Both the position numbers and the translations under genes were made by a program. From CAZIPZ01 sp964541075 (lineage in GTDB: Bacteria > Acidobacteriota > Terriglobia > 20CM-2-55-15), in assembly GCA_964541075.1 (NCBI GenBank), contig CAZIPZ010000189.1, positions 1 to 7,865 of the forward strand: a DNA stretch of 7,865 nt. The letters are read 5' to 3'. Every line of letters begins with the position of its first letter. Position 1 is the first letter of the stretch. The notes under the pieces were generated by a model. It had not been told where the DNA came from and searched no databases. It was given only the letters and a program-made list of their open reading frames with translations. Shown one piece after another: positions 1 through 6,707 of this stretch.

Positions 1-548
1 GAAACTTCCTGAAGCTGTCGTTTGGACTCTTCGGACCCGAAATAAATTGTTGCACCCACGCCGGTGGCGCCCATCTCAAAAGCCTGTTTGATATTTGCGA
101 AACGGATTTGATCGTACGAGTTCGGATACGAAATGAATTCGTTATGGTTGAACTTCAGCAAAAACGGGATTTTGTGAGCATACTTCCTGGCTACCGCCCC
201 CAGGACGCCTAAAGTACTGGCCACGGCATTGCATCCGCCTTCGATGGCCAGCTTGACGATGTTCTCAGGATCAAAATAGGCTGGATTGGGCGCGAAAGAG
301 GCCCCCGCCGAATGTTCGATACCCTGATCAACTGGAAGAATGGATACATACCCAGAGCCGGACAGACGACCCGACTGAAAGAGCTGTTTCAAATTCAACA
401 ATACGCGCGTCGGCCGATCCGTTTCCACGAAGACCCGGTCGATAAAGTCTGGTCCAGGCAGGTGCAAGGCCTCTTTTGGTATCGTCTTGCACTGGTGGGA
501 GAGCAAACGGTCGGCGTCGCTCCCGAGTATTTCCTGAATCCCGATCAT
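1..548 (-). CDS. fbaB: Class I fructose-bisphosphate aldolase, FbaB/DhnA type (partial, N-terminal 182 residues)
   Basis: I translated this by hand from the ATG at 548: it is open for 182 codons and runs off the left edge of the window, so the C-terminal part (about half of a ~350-residue protein) is missing. The product is a class I, Schiff-base aldolase interconverting fructose 1,6-bisphosphate with dihydroxyacetone phosphate and glyceraldehyde 3-phosphate in the cytoplasm. The sequence matches E. coli FbaB as I remember it almost motif by motif: HQCKTIP near residue 18, LHLPGPDFIDRV at 28-39, SILPVDQGIEHSAGASF at 69-85, YFDPENIV at 91-98, IPFLLKFNHNE at 127-137, and GATIYFGSEES at 165-175. 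The Schiff-base lysine is expected later in the barrel, outside the window. The start is supported by a strong AAGGAGG six bases upstream. It is last in the visible operon, 20 bp after the DUF2905 gene. In E. coli this aldolase type is linked to gluconeogenic growth; that role here is inference. Confidence 0.95.
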   Translation of the reverse strand, partial: MIGIQEILGSDADRLLSHQCKTIPKEALHLPGPDFIDRVFVETDRPTRVLLNLKQLFQSGRLSGSGYVSILPVDQGIEHSAGASFAPNPAYFDPENIVKLAIEGGCNAVASTLGVLGAVARKYAHKIPFLLKFNHNEFISYPNSYDQIRFANIKQAFEMGATGVGATIYFGSEESKRQLQEV

Positions 549-554
549 CGAACG

Positions 555-561
555 CCTCCTT
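555..561 (-). promoter_or_regulatory. Strong ribosome binding site of fbaB
   Basis: The minus strand reads AAGGAGG, a full match to the anti-Shine-Dalgarno core, six bases before the fbaB ATG at 548. It lies in the 20-bp gap after the DUF2905 stop codon (569-571), fixes the fbaB start, and is the strongest ribosome binding site in the window. Confidence 0.85.
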
Positions 562-568
562 GGAATAT

Positions 569-787
569 TTATCTTCTACCCAGCAGGGCAAAGATCAGTG
601 TCAGCACCACGCTGATGAGAACAGAGGTCCCTAGAGGAAAATAGAACGTGAAATTGTCGCGCTCATATGTGAAATCGAGGGGAAGACGGCCAAGCCGGAA
701 CGGCAATCGAGGCCCCAGCATCAGCAATCCACCCAAGAGCGCGATGACGCCGCCCATAATTACAAGGACCCGACCAAATTGATCCAT
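569..787 (-). CDS. DUF2905 family small two-helix membrane protein
   Basis: This 72-residue protein belongs to the DUF2905 family, whose function I do not know. Two hydrophobic segments (about residues 6-25 and 50-69) flank a short polar loop carrying the family signature, seen here as GRLPLDFTYERDNFTFYFPL at 33-52. The basic end, GRR, suggests a cytoplasmic C-terminus. Length is normal for the family, so the gene looks complete. The start is the ATG at 787; the next in-frame Met lies inside the first helix. There is no convincing Shine-Dalgarno before it, so translation may depend on coupling with ndk, whose stop codon is 22 bp upstream. It sits between ndk and fbaB on the same strand, probably in the same transcript. 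A metabolic role cannot be inferred from position alone. Confidence 0.88.
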   Translation of the reverse strand: MDQFGRVLVIMGGVIALLGGLLMLGPRLPFRLGRLPLDFTYERDNFTFYFPLGTSVLISVVLTLIFALLGRR

Positions 788-809
788 ATCAGTATTCTAG
801 CCAGATCTT

Positions 810-1223
810 CTAAACAATTTCGAGTTGACTGAAGAAATAAGAAATTTCGAATGCTGCGGTCTCCGGCCCGTCGGATCCGTGAATCGCATTTCGCTCAATG
901 TTCGTTGCGAACTGCTTTCGAATGGTGTCCGCATCAGCTTTTGCCGGATCGGTGGCGCCCATCACCTTTCGCAATTTTTCGATGGCGTTGTCCGCTTCGA
1001 GCACCATCATGATGATTGGCCCCTCGGTCATAAACTTAACAAGATCGGAAAAGAATGGGCGGGCTTTATGCACATGATAGAAGCCTTCGGCCTGACCTTG
1101 CGTAAGGTGCAGCATTTTTGCGGCGCGGATTTTGAATCCTTCTTTTTCAATTCGATTGATAATGGCGCCGGCGTTGCCGGCCTTGATTGTATCGGGTTTG
1201 AGAATTGTGAACGTTCTTTGCAT
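810..1223 (-). CDS. ndk: Nucleoside diphosphate kinase
   Basis: The 137-residue product is a full-length bacterial Ndk, which moves the gamma phosphate between nucleoside tri- and diphosphates through a phosphohistidine intermediate. The expected active-site set is visible: K9 in the LKPD motif, Y49, F57, R85, T91, R102, N112 and the phosphorylated H115 within NAIHGSDGPETA, followed by E126. The ATG at 1223 has an AGGA six bases upstream. Only 8 bp separate it from the sucD stop, and that AGGA overlaps the stop codon, which points to cotranslation with sucD. In Pseudomonas, Ndk has been reported to associate with succinyl-CoA synthetase, so the sucC-sucD-ndk order makes biochemical sense: Ndk can exchange ATP and GTP produced or used by the synthetase. 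A physical complex here is inference. Confidence 0.97.
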   Translation of the reverse strand: MQRTFTILKPDTIKAGNAGAIINRIEKEGFKIRAAKMLHLTQGQAEGFYHVHKARPFFSDLVKFMTEGPIIMMVLEADNAIEKLRKVMGATDPAKADADTIRKQFATNIERNAIHGSDGPETAAFEISYFFSQLEIV

Positions 1224-1229
1224 GATTGG

Positions 1230-1233
1230 TCCT
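1230..1233 (-). promoter_or_regulatory. ndk ribosome binding site overlapping the sucD stop codon
   Basis: AGGA on the minus strand lies six bases before the ndk ATG and shares bases with the sucD TAG stop at 1232-1234. A ribosome ending sucD therefore sits on the ndk initiation site, a typical arrangement for translational coupling. Confidence 0.6.
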
Positions 1234-2104
1234 AATTCAAGCTCGCCTGCATGGCCTCGCCAATATCCGCCGGGCTTGTTACAACCCGGATTCCGGCGGC
1301 ATCCATCGCGGCCATTTTTTCGGCGGCGGTTCCTTTGCCACTAGCTACGATTGCACCTGCATGGCCCATCCGTCGGCCGGCCGGCGCAGTTTGACCACAA
1401 ATGAAGCCGACAACCGGCTTCCTTACATTCGCCTTAATGAAGGCGGCTGCCTCTTCTTCTGAACTGCCGCCGATCTCTCCGATCATTACTATGCCGTGTG
1501 TATCCGGATCCTGATTGAATAGCCGGATCGCATCAACAAAGGTCGTGCCGATGATCGGGTCGCCTCCAATTCCGATGCAGGTCGATTGCCCGACATTCCT
1601 GACTGTGAGTTGTGCGACCGCTTCATAAGTCAGCGTTCCGCTCCGCGATACAACTCCGACAGTCCCCTCAAGATGAATGTGTCCGGGCATGATCCCAATC
1701 TTACATTTCCCTGGCGAAATGACGCCCGGACAATTCGGACCGATAAGGCGCGTTCGTGGAGCTTTCTTCAGGAACGCTGCGACATTGATCATATCGAACG
1801 TGGGAATACCCTCAGTGATACAGACTATCAGCTCAATGCCGGCATCTGCGGCTTCCATGATCGCGTCTGCGGCGAACGGAGGTGGAACGAATATCATGGA
1901 TGCATTCGCGCCGGTTTTGCGCTTCGCTTCCTCCACGCTGTTAAAGACGTCAAATCCCTCGTGTTTGATCCCGCCCTTGCCCGGCGTTACGCCGCCAACC
2001 ACCTTAGTCCCGTAGCTCCGGGCTTGAAGTGCATGAAAAGTCCCTTCCCTTCCGGTGATTCCCTGAACGATCAGCCGTGTGTCCCGGTCAATCAAAACGC
2101 TCAT
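1232..2104 (-). CDS. sucD: Succinyl-CoA synthetase (ADP/GDP-forming), alpha subunit
   Basis: The alpha subunit binds CoA and carries the phosphohistidine of succinyl-CoA synthetase, the TCA-cycle step that makes ATP or GTP from succinyl-CoA. From the ATG at 2104 it has 290 residues (E. coli SucD has 289). Visible motifs are the CoA-binding Rossmann segment GITGREGTFH at 15-24, IGPNCPG at 121-127, SRSGTLTYE at 153-161, GIGGDPIIGTTFVD at 178-191, the conserved E210 region (MIGEIGGSSEEE), and the active-site H248 in GHAGAIVASGKGTA. The reading frame stays open 27 bases further upstream to a TTG directly after the sucC stop, but the ATG is preferred: it has GAGG five bases before it and begins at the family's usual N-terminus (MSVLIDRDTR). 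The gap from the sucC stop is 27 bp. Nothing looks broken. Confidence 0.97.
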   Translation of the reverse strand: MSVLIDRDTRLIVQGITGREGTFHALQARSYGTKVVGGVTPGKGGIKHEGFDVFNSVEEAKRKTGANASMIFVPPPFAADAIMEAADAGIELIVCITEGIPTFDMINVAAFLKKAPRTRLIGPNCPGVISPGKCKIGIMPGHIHLEGTVGVVSRSGTLTYEAVAQLTVRNVGQSTCIGIGGDPIIGTTFVDAIRLFNQDPDTHGIVMIGEIGGSSEEEAAAFIKANVRKPVVGFICGQTAPAGRRMGHAGAIVASGKGTAAEKMAAMDAAGIRVVTSPADIGEAMQASLN

Positions 2105-2109
2105 TGCAA

Positions 2110-2113
2110 CCTC
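2110..2113 (-). promoter_or_regulatory. Ribosome binding site that fixes the sucD start
   Basis: GAGG (within CTGAGGTT on the minus strand) lies five bases before the ATG at 2104. It favours that ATG over the in-frame TTG at 2131, which would add nine residues the family does not have. Confidence 0.65.
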
Positions 2114-2131
2114 AGAAAAACTGGAAAGCAA

Positions 2132-3301
2132 TCATCGGGCTGACGCTTCGCTAGCAGCAACCGCCTTTTGAGCGGCATCCTTCATTCCATCAGCGACAAT
2201 AAAATTAAGTCCGGAATTTCGCAGAATTTCTCGGCCCAACTCGACATTCGTTCCTTCGAGTCGAACCACCACCGGGGTCTTGGCGCCCATTGCTTTAGCG
2301 GCCTCAACGACGCCCGATGCCACAATGTCACAGCGCATGATCCCGCCGAATATATTGATCAGGACCGCCTTAACGCTCGTGTCGGACAGGAGGATCCGAA
2401 AGGCGTTCTTCACCTGTTCGGTATTGGCGCCGCCGCCCACGTCAAGAAAGTTGGCGGGGCTGCCGCCGGCCAGCTTAATGATGTCCATCGTCGCCATTGC
2501 CAACCCGGCCCCGTTCACCATGCATCCGACTTCTCCTTCCAGCTTGATGTAGTTCAAGCCGAACTTGCTGGCTTCAATCTCCAGGGGCTCCTCCTCATTA
2601 AGATCGCGCATTTCTCTGATGTCTTGGCGGCGATACAAAGCGTTGTCATCAAAATTCATTTTCGCATCGAGCGCGTACACCCTGTCGTCGCCGGTAACAA
2701 TGAATGGATTGATTTCCGCGAGCGATGCGTCGGTCTCCTCAAACGCACGGTACAAGGCGATCATGAACTGCGCGGCTTCCGCGGCCAGCGGCGAAGCAAG
2801 GCCCATGCCGAATGCGAGTTTTCTCGCTTGAAATGGCATCATCCCGAGACCCGCCTGAATATGCTCCCGCAGAATGAGTTCCGGATTTTTCGACGCTACC
2901 TGCTCAATGTCCATGCCGCCCGAAGCCGAAGCCATGAAAACAGGGCTTCCGGACTGTCGGTCAATAATGAGCCCCAAGTAAAGTTCACGACGAATATCCA
3001 ACGTCTCCTCGACCAGAATTCTTTTAACGATCCGTCCGTCAGGTCCCGTCTGCGGGGTGACAAGGTTCATACCGAGCATCTGTCTTGCAATCTGTCCCGC
3101 TTCCTCGGATGTGCCTGCCAGCTTTATGCCGCCGCCTTTCCCCCTGCCCCCGGCATGGATCTGGGCTTTGACGACCACTCGGCCTCCGAGGTCCTGCGCA
3201 AACTTCTGGGCTTCTTCAACGCTTGAGGCCACGCGTCCCCGGGGTACACGAACTCCGTAACTCGCGAGAATTTGCTTCGCCTGGTATTCGTGTATTTTCA
3301 T
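2132..3301 (-). CDS. sucC: Succinyl-CoA synthetase, beta subunit (ATP-grasp)
   Basis: The beta subunit holds the nucleotide and, with SucD, forms the heteromeric synthetase. It has 389 residues, one more than E. coli SucC, and is complete. The N-terminal ATP-grasp domain shows MKIHEYQAKQIL at 1-12, K45, the glycine-rich GGRGKGGG at 51-58, VEET at 97-100, catalytic E196 and N198 in AEINPF, and D212 in LDAKMNFDDNA. The C-terminal ligase domain has MVNGAGLAMATMD at 261-273, FLDVGGGA at 285-292, the phosphate-loop stretch INIFGGIMRCD at 315-325 and VVRLEGTN at 345-352. ADP versus GDP preference cannot be decided by eye. The ATG at 3301 fits the family N-terminus but has no clear Shine-Dalgarno. 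A 56-bp gap separates it from pyk and holds a good promoter candidate, so sucC probably starts its own transcript as well as receiving read-through. Confidence 0.97.
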   Translation of the reverse strand: MKIHEYQAKQILASYGVRVPRGRVASSVEEAQKFAQDLGGRVVVKAQIHAGGRGKGGGIKLAGTSEEAGQIARQMLGMNLVTPQTGPDGRIVKRILVEETLDIRRELYLGLIIDRQSGSPVFMASASGGMDIEQVASKNPELILREHIQAGLGMMPFQARKLAFGMGLASPLAAEAAQFMIALYRAFEETDASLAEINPFIVTGDDRVYALDAKMNFDDNALYRRQDIREMRDLNEEEPLEIEASKFGLNYIKLEGEVGCMVNGAGLAMATMDIIKLAGGSPANFLDVGGGANTEQVKNAFRILLSDTSVKAVLINIFGGIMRCDIVASGVVEAAKAMGAKTPVVVRLEGTNVELGREILRNSGLNFIVADGMKDAAQKAVAASEASAR

Positions 3302-3312
3302 TGCGCAGAGCC

Positions 3313-3358
3313 GAACGTGTGCAAACCGGCTAATTTATAGGTTGCGTGAGGAACGTGT
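3313..3358 (-). repeat. Pair of ACACGTTC direct repeats flanking the sucC promoter core
   Basis: The 8-mer ACACGTTC occurs twice on the minus strand in the pyk-sucC gap, at 3358-3351 and 3320-3313, 38 bp apart. The first copy overlaps the -35 and enters the spacer; the second lies just after the predicted start site. This layout is compatible with a paired operator, but an 8-base match in so short a region can be chance. Confidence 0.3.
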
Positions 3359-3361
3359 CAA
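3334..3361 (-). promoter_or_regulatory. Putative sigma70-type promoter for sucC-sucD-ndk-DUF2905-fbaB
   Basis: Reading the minus strand, TTGACA (3361-3356) is a perfect -35 match, followed by a 16-bp spacer (3355-3340) and TATAAA (3339-3334), a five-of-six -10 match. The -35 contains the pyk stop codon (TGA, 3360-3358). The predicted transcription start, near 3327, would give a leader of about 26 bases before the sucC ATG. The position, just upstream of a gene set normally co-transcribed, supports the call. It is a sequence match only, and -35/-10 rules learned in model bacteria may not hold fully in this host. Confidence 0.6.
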
Positions 3362-4764
3362 TCAACGGTCTCGACTTTGATGAAGCTCGTCTTTCCTGGA
3401 ACGTGAAGCGCTCCGGCTGTGATGATCACCTGCTGGCCGCTCCTGACATGCCCGCGCCGCCGCGCCGCATCAATTGAAAGCCGCACCACGTTCTCGAGCG
3501 AATCGGAGCTTGGAATCTGCATCGGTATAACTCCCCAGCATAACGATAGAAAATCGAGCGCCGCGTCATTCGGAGTTGTCGCAATAATCAACTGTTTAGG
3601 ACGGAAACGGGCGACCAGACTTGCCGTTGACCCCGACCATGTCGGTGTAATGATCGCGTCCGCTCCAATTTCTTTCGCCACAAAATAGCTGGCTCGGCTG
3701 ATGGCATCGCTTGTGGAACGCCCGATTGGAATGTTTTCGAACTTCAATGGATCAAGGAATGCCTCCGCCGAGCGTGCGATGCGATCCATCATCGTCACCG
3801 CTTCGGCGGGATACTTTCCAGCCGCGGTTTCTTCTGAAAGCATCACGGCATCCGTCCCGTCCAATATTGCGTTGGCTACATCGTTGGCTTCGGCGCGTGT
3901 CGGCCGCGGATTGTCTACCATTCGCTGAAGCATCTGCGTGGCGGTTATCACCGGTGTCCCAAGGGTGTTGCATTTGTGAATGATTGTTTTCTGCACCAAG
4001 GGAACCCGCTCTAAATCAATCTCGACGCCGAGGTCGCCGCGAGCGACCATGATTCCGTCCGCAGCGGCGACGATGCTGTCAATGTTGTCCACCGCTTCAT
4101 GCTTTTCGATTTTAGCTACAATCGGCGCCTTGCCGCCGTGCTCCTGAACAATTCTGCGGGTATCCAGCACGTCTTGAGCAGTTCTCACGAAACTCAAGGC
4201 TATTGCATCAACGCCTTCCTCGAGGCCGACGGCGATGTCCTTACGATCCTTCTTTGTTAGCGAATCCACATGGACTTCGGATGCTGGGAGATTGATCCCT
4301 TTATGAGAGCTCAATTGCCCTCCCACGATCACCCTGCAGTAGATATCCGGCGGGGATACACGTTCGACGCGAAGTTCGATGTTGCCATCAGCCAATAGAA
4401 TCGGATGGCCCGTGGACACTTCGTCGGGCAGGCTCTTTAATGAGACGGAGGCGCGATGTTCATCGCCAGGAACGTGCTCCGAAGTCAGGATGAACTCTTT
4501 GTCGGGTAGCAACTGAACAATACCAGCGCGAATATTGCCGATTCGAATTTTTGGTCCCTGAAGGTCCTGAAGAATCGCAAGTGGCTTGTTTAACGCCTTT
4601 CTCACCTGTTTCAACCGCCGGATTACAGTCCGGTGATACTCACTTGTCCCGTGAGAAAAATTCACCCGGGCAACGTTCATTCCCGCTGCTATCAGTCTCG
4701 CCAGCATTTCTTCCGAATCGCAAGCCGGCCCGACGGTGCAAACAATTTTCGTGCGTCTGATCAT
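3358..4764 (-). CDS. pyk: Pyruvate kinase
   Basis: This 468-residue enzyme transfers phosphate from phosphoenolpyruvate to ADP, the last step of glycolysis. It shows the full family pattern: RRTKIVCTVGPA at 3-14, R33/N35/S37 in ARVNFSHGT, DLQGPKIR at 67-74, AKIEK at 217-221 with catalytic K218 and metal ligand E220, MVARGDLGVE at 239-248 with metal ligand D244, TATQML at 274-279, and NPRPTRAEANDVANAILDGT at 285-304. The C-terminal allosteric-type domain (about 345-468) is present, so the gene is intact. Lys72 in GPKIR replaces the Glu of potassium-dependent pyruvate kinases, so the enzyme is probably potassium-independent. The ATG at 4764 overlaps the TGA of the upstream TPR gene as ATGA, and an AAAGGA lies nine bases upstream, so both genes are very likely cotranscribed and coupled in translation. 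A promoter for the next genes overlaps its stop codon. Confidence 0.97.
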   Translation of the reverse strand: MIRRTKIVCTVGPACDSEEMLARLIAAGMNVARVNFSHGTSEYHRTVIRRLKQVRKALNKPLAILQDLQGPKIRIGNIRAGIVQLLPDKEFILTSEHVPGDEHRASVSLKSLPDEVSTGHPILLADGNIELRVERVSPPDIYCRVIVGGQLSSHKGINLPASEVHVDSLTKKDRKDIAVGLEEGVDAIALSFVRTAQDVLDTRRIVQEHGGKAPIVAKIEKHEAVDNIDSIVAAADGIMVARGDLGVEIDLERVPLVQKTIIHKCNTLGTPVITATQMLQRMVDNPRPTRAEANDVANAILDGTDAVMLSEETAAGKYPAEAVTMMDRIARSAEAFLDPLKFENIPIGRSTSDAISRASYFVAKEIGADAIITPTWSGSTASLVARFRPKQLIIATTPNDAALDFLSLCWGVIPMQIPSSDSLENVVRLSIDAARRRGHVRSGQQVIITAGALHVPGKTSFIKVETVD

Positions 4765-6707
4765 TGGGGCGAGTCCTTTCGAGAGTTCAACCGAGCCAGA
4801 GCCGCAGCCGCCTCCGGCGAATCGCTTTTTATACGCTGGGCCTCTTCCAGCGCGGCGATAGCTTCCCGCGTGCGCCCCATCTTCTCATAAGCCGAAGACA
4901 AAACCATGTAAGCGTCAAACGACTGTGCATCGAGATCGAGCGCAAGATTCAAAGCATCAACAGCTTCTACAGAACGCCCATCATCCAAATGAAGCCGGCC
5001 TTTTTCGATAGCTGCAACAGAGTTTTCCGGATTGAGCTCCAGCACCCGGCGATAACTCTCGATGGCATTCCGCCAATCGCGCTGCCGAGAATAATAGCTG
5101 GCGAGATTGAAATAACCGACGTCGCTCTGAGGGTCGGTCCGAACAGCCCGTTGAAGAAGTTCAAGCGCCCGATCCGGCTGGCCTCGCTGTCCATAAATAA
5201 GAGCAAGATTGTTCATTGCCTCGAAACTTAGAGGACTTGCCTGGATTGCCTTTTCATAAAGAGCAATCGCTTTCGCCGTTTCGCCGATTTGATCGTAAAT
5301 CCATCCAAGGTTATAAACGGCGCCGGCATTTTCCGGATCGAGGAGGATGGCGCGCTCCATCAAGGCAATCACTTTTGCAGTATCCTTTTCGCCCTTGCCC
5401 AGTGCGAGAGATGCGAGGCGTGACACGGCCTCCGCCCGAGTGGGATATGCCTCTTGTGCTCGCCTGACATAGCGTTCCGCATCTTCGAGCCGTCCAAGCC
5501 GTTGATAAGCGGTTCCTATGGTGATCAGAGCATCAAAGTTGATTGGATCGTCATCCAATACGCGCAACGCTTCCTCGGCTGCACGTCCATAAAGGCTTGG
5601 CTCGAAAATCCCTGCGTAACGAAGAATGAACGCACGCACGAGCGGGCTGGAGTTAGCGTAACTCGCATCGAGCTGAGCGAGAACAAAGTAGTCCATTTCC
5701 GGCCGCTCTGCCCTGAAGGCTTTCTGCCAGTGCTCCGTTTGACCGGTAATCGCAGCCAGCGCCACTTCCGCCGAAAGTTGATGTACGAGTCCAGCCGATG
5801 CCCGGCTGTATGCGGCGATCGCAGGATCCTTCCGACCAGCCATCCAATATGCCTTACCCAGTTCCAGATCTATCGGAACAGCGCTGCGATGGCGCTCGCC
5901 AAGCGCGATCGCGTCATTGAAGCGGCCGATCCTAACCAGGTTCTTGATCAGGCCTGGAATAAGGTCGGTCCGGGACGGCTCCCGCTTTAGTGCGAGTTCG
6001 CTTTCAAGAGCTGACGTGCCAATCTGTTCGCGCTCATACCTATTCTTGAGGTCGTAGGCGCGTGCGAACTGGCCCCGACGAAGATGAAAACGGATCGCCA
6101 GTTCTTGCGTTGCCTTATCCGGCTTCTTGATTCGATCAAGTTCGGCTTGAAATTTGTCGAAGTCGTTCTGCTCAAAGTAAACATGAATCAGCAGGTCGCC
6201 AGGCGCTGGGCTTTTCGGATCCAGGACTCGCGCTTTCATCGCCGCTTCTTCGGCTTTTGAAAATTCGCGTTGAAGCCAATATGCTCGGCCGAGAACGATC
6301 AGAGCGTCAGGCGATTCCTGCTCAATTCCTGTGGCTTGTTGCGCTTCCTCAAGGGCCTTCGAAGGATTTCCCAGCTTTATGTACGTTGAAGCAAGCCATA
6401 TTCGAGGATCTGCGTCGCGTCTTCCAATCTTGGCGGCTGCTTCGAATTCGGTGATTGCAGCACCATAAAGATGAAGGCGGAAATAGGCGGCTCCGATTGC
6501 GGAATGAGTCTCTGCTCTTCGTTTCTGTGTTGCGGGGATCTCACGTAACGCCTGCAAAGCTTCCAAGTAGTTTTCTGTCTCAAGGAGAGAGCGTCCTCGC
6601 GCCAGTCTGTAGTCGATCGCTGAGGGACGGCTGCCGGAAATGAAGAGCAGCGTCGTGATCGGCAATATAACGGCGGCGGCAGTCGCTATCAGAACAAAGC
6701 GCTTCAC
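4761..6707 (-). CDS. Membrane-anchored or exported TPR-repeat protein of unknown role
   Basis: The 648-residue product starts with MKR and a hydrophobic stretch (about 4-24), an uncleaved anchor or a signal peptide; no lipobox cysteine follows and no Cys occurs in the whole protein. The rest is helical repeats. Clear tetratricopeptide units lie at about 69-97, 100-129, 133-163, 392-422, 426-458, 463-492, 497-526, 531-560, 565-594 and 598-628; the best, near 463-560, show the alternating Leu/Gly/Tyr/Ala pattern ending in Pro. Residues 170-390 are more divergent helical repeats. No catalytic domain is visible, so the protein probably acts as a binding scaffold outside the cytoplasmic membrane or on its surface. 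The start is GTG at 6707; an in-frame TGA about 30 bp upstream rules out a longer protein. There is no Shine-Dalgarno, but a TATAAT ends six bases before the GTG. The stop overlaps the pyk start, an unexpected partnership with a cytoplasmic enzyme. Confidence 0.85.
   Translation of the reverse strand: MKRFVLIATAAAVILPITTLLFISGSRPSAIDYRLARGRSLLETENYLEALQALREIPATQKRRAETHSAIGAAYFRLHLYGAAITEFEAAAKIGRRDADPRIWLASTYIKLGNPSKALEEAQQATGIEQESPDALIVLGRAYWLQREFSKAEEAAMKARVLDPKSPAPGDLLIHVYFEQNDFDKFQAELDRIKKPDKATQELAIRFHLRRGQFARAYDLKNRYEREQIGTSALESELALKREPSRTDLIPGLIKNLVRIGRFNDAIALGERHRSAVPIDLELGKAYWMAGRKDPAIAAYSRASAGLVHQLSAEVALAAITGQTEHWQKAFRAERPEMDYFVLAQLDASYANSSPLVRAFILRYAGIFEPSLYGRAAEEALRVLDDDPINFDALITIGTAYQRLGRLEDAERYVRRAQEAYPTRAEAVSRLASLALGKGEKDTAKVIALMERAILLDPENAGAVYNLGWIYDQIGETAKAIALYEKAIQASPLSFEAMNNLALIYGQRGQPDRALELLQRAVRTDPQSDVGYFNLASYYSRQRDWRNAIESYRRVLELNPENSVAAIEKGRLHLDDGRSVEAVDALNLALDLDAQSFDAYMVLSSAYEKMGRTREAIAALEEAQRIKSDSPEAAAALARLNSRKDSPQ
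4774..4779 (-). promoter_or_regulatory. pyk ribosome binding site inside the end of the TPR gene
   Basis: AAAGGA on the minus strand lies within the last codons of the TPR gene, nine bases before the pyk ATG. With the 4-bp ATGA stop-start overlap (4764-4761) it supports both the chosen pyk start and coupling of pyk translation to the TPR gene. Confidence 0.6.

Noticed and set aside
312..644. A 110-codon open frame on the plus strand over fbaB and DUF2905
   Set aside because: It runs across two real minus-strand genes and their ribosome binding site; the fbaB translation on the other strand is clearly the coding one.
825..1235. A 136-codon open frame on the plus strand opposite ndk
   Set aside because: It is fully antisense to the intact ndk, with no ribosome binding site or family resemblance; a shadow frame.
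1375..1385. GC-rich palindromic run GGCCGGCCGGC
   Set aside because: It is inside sucD and encodes the conserved PAGRR segment before the active-site His; explained by coding sequence.
2105..2131. TTG start for sucD giving nine extra residues
   Set aside because: The ATG at 2104 has a GAGG site and matches the family N-terminus; the TTG directly follows the sucC stop and has no ribosome binding site of its own.
1586..2143. A 185-codon open frame on the plus strand opposite sucD
   Set aside because: It is antisense to intact sucD, has no domain resemblance, and its composition fits a shadow frame.
2168..3226. A 352-codon open frame on the plus strand opposite sucC
   Set aside because: It lies entirely antisense to an unmistakable, full-length sucC, has no recognisable domain, and its composition (rich in His, Arg, Asn, Ser) is that of a reverse-strand shadow of a codon-biased gene.
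3309..3331. Possible hairpin AGCCG/CGGCT in the pyk-sucC gap as a terminator or attenuator
   Set aside because: The stem is only five base pairs with a 13-base loop and no following U-tract, and one arm would lie before the predicted transcript start.
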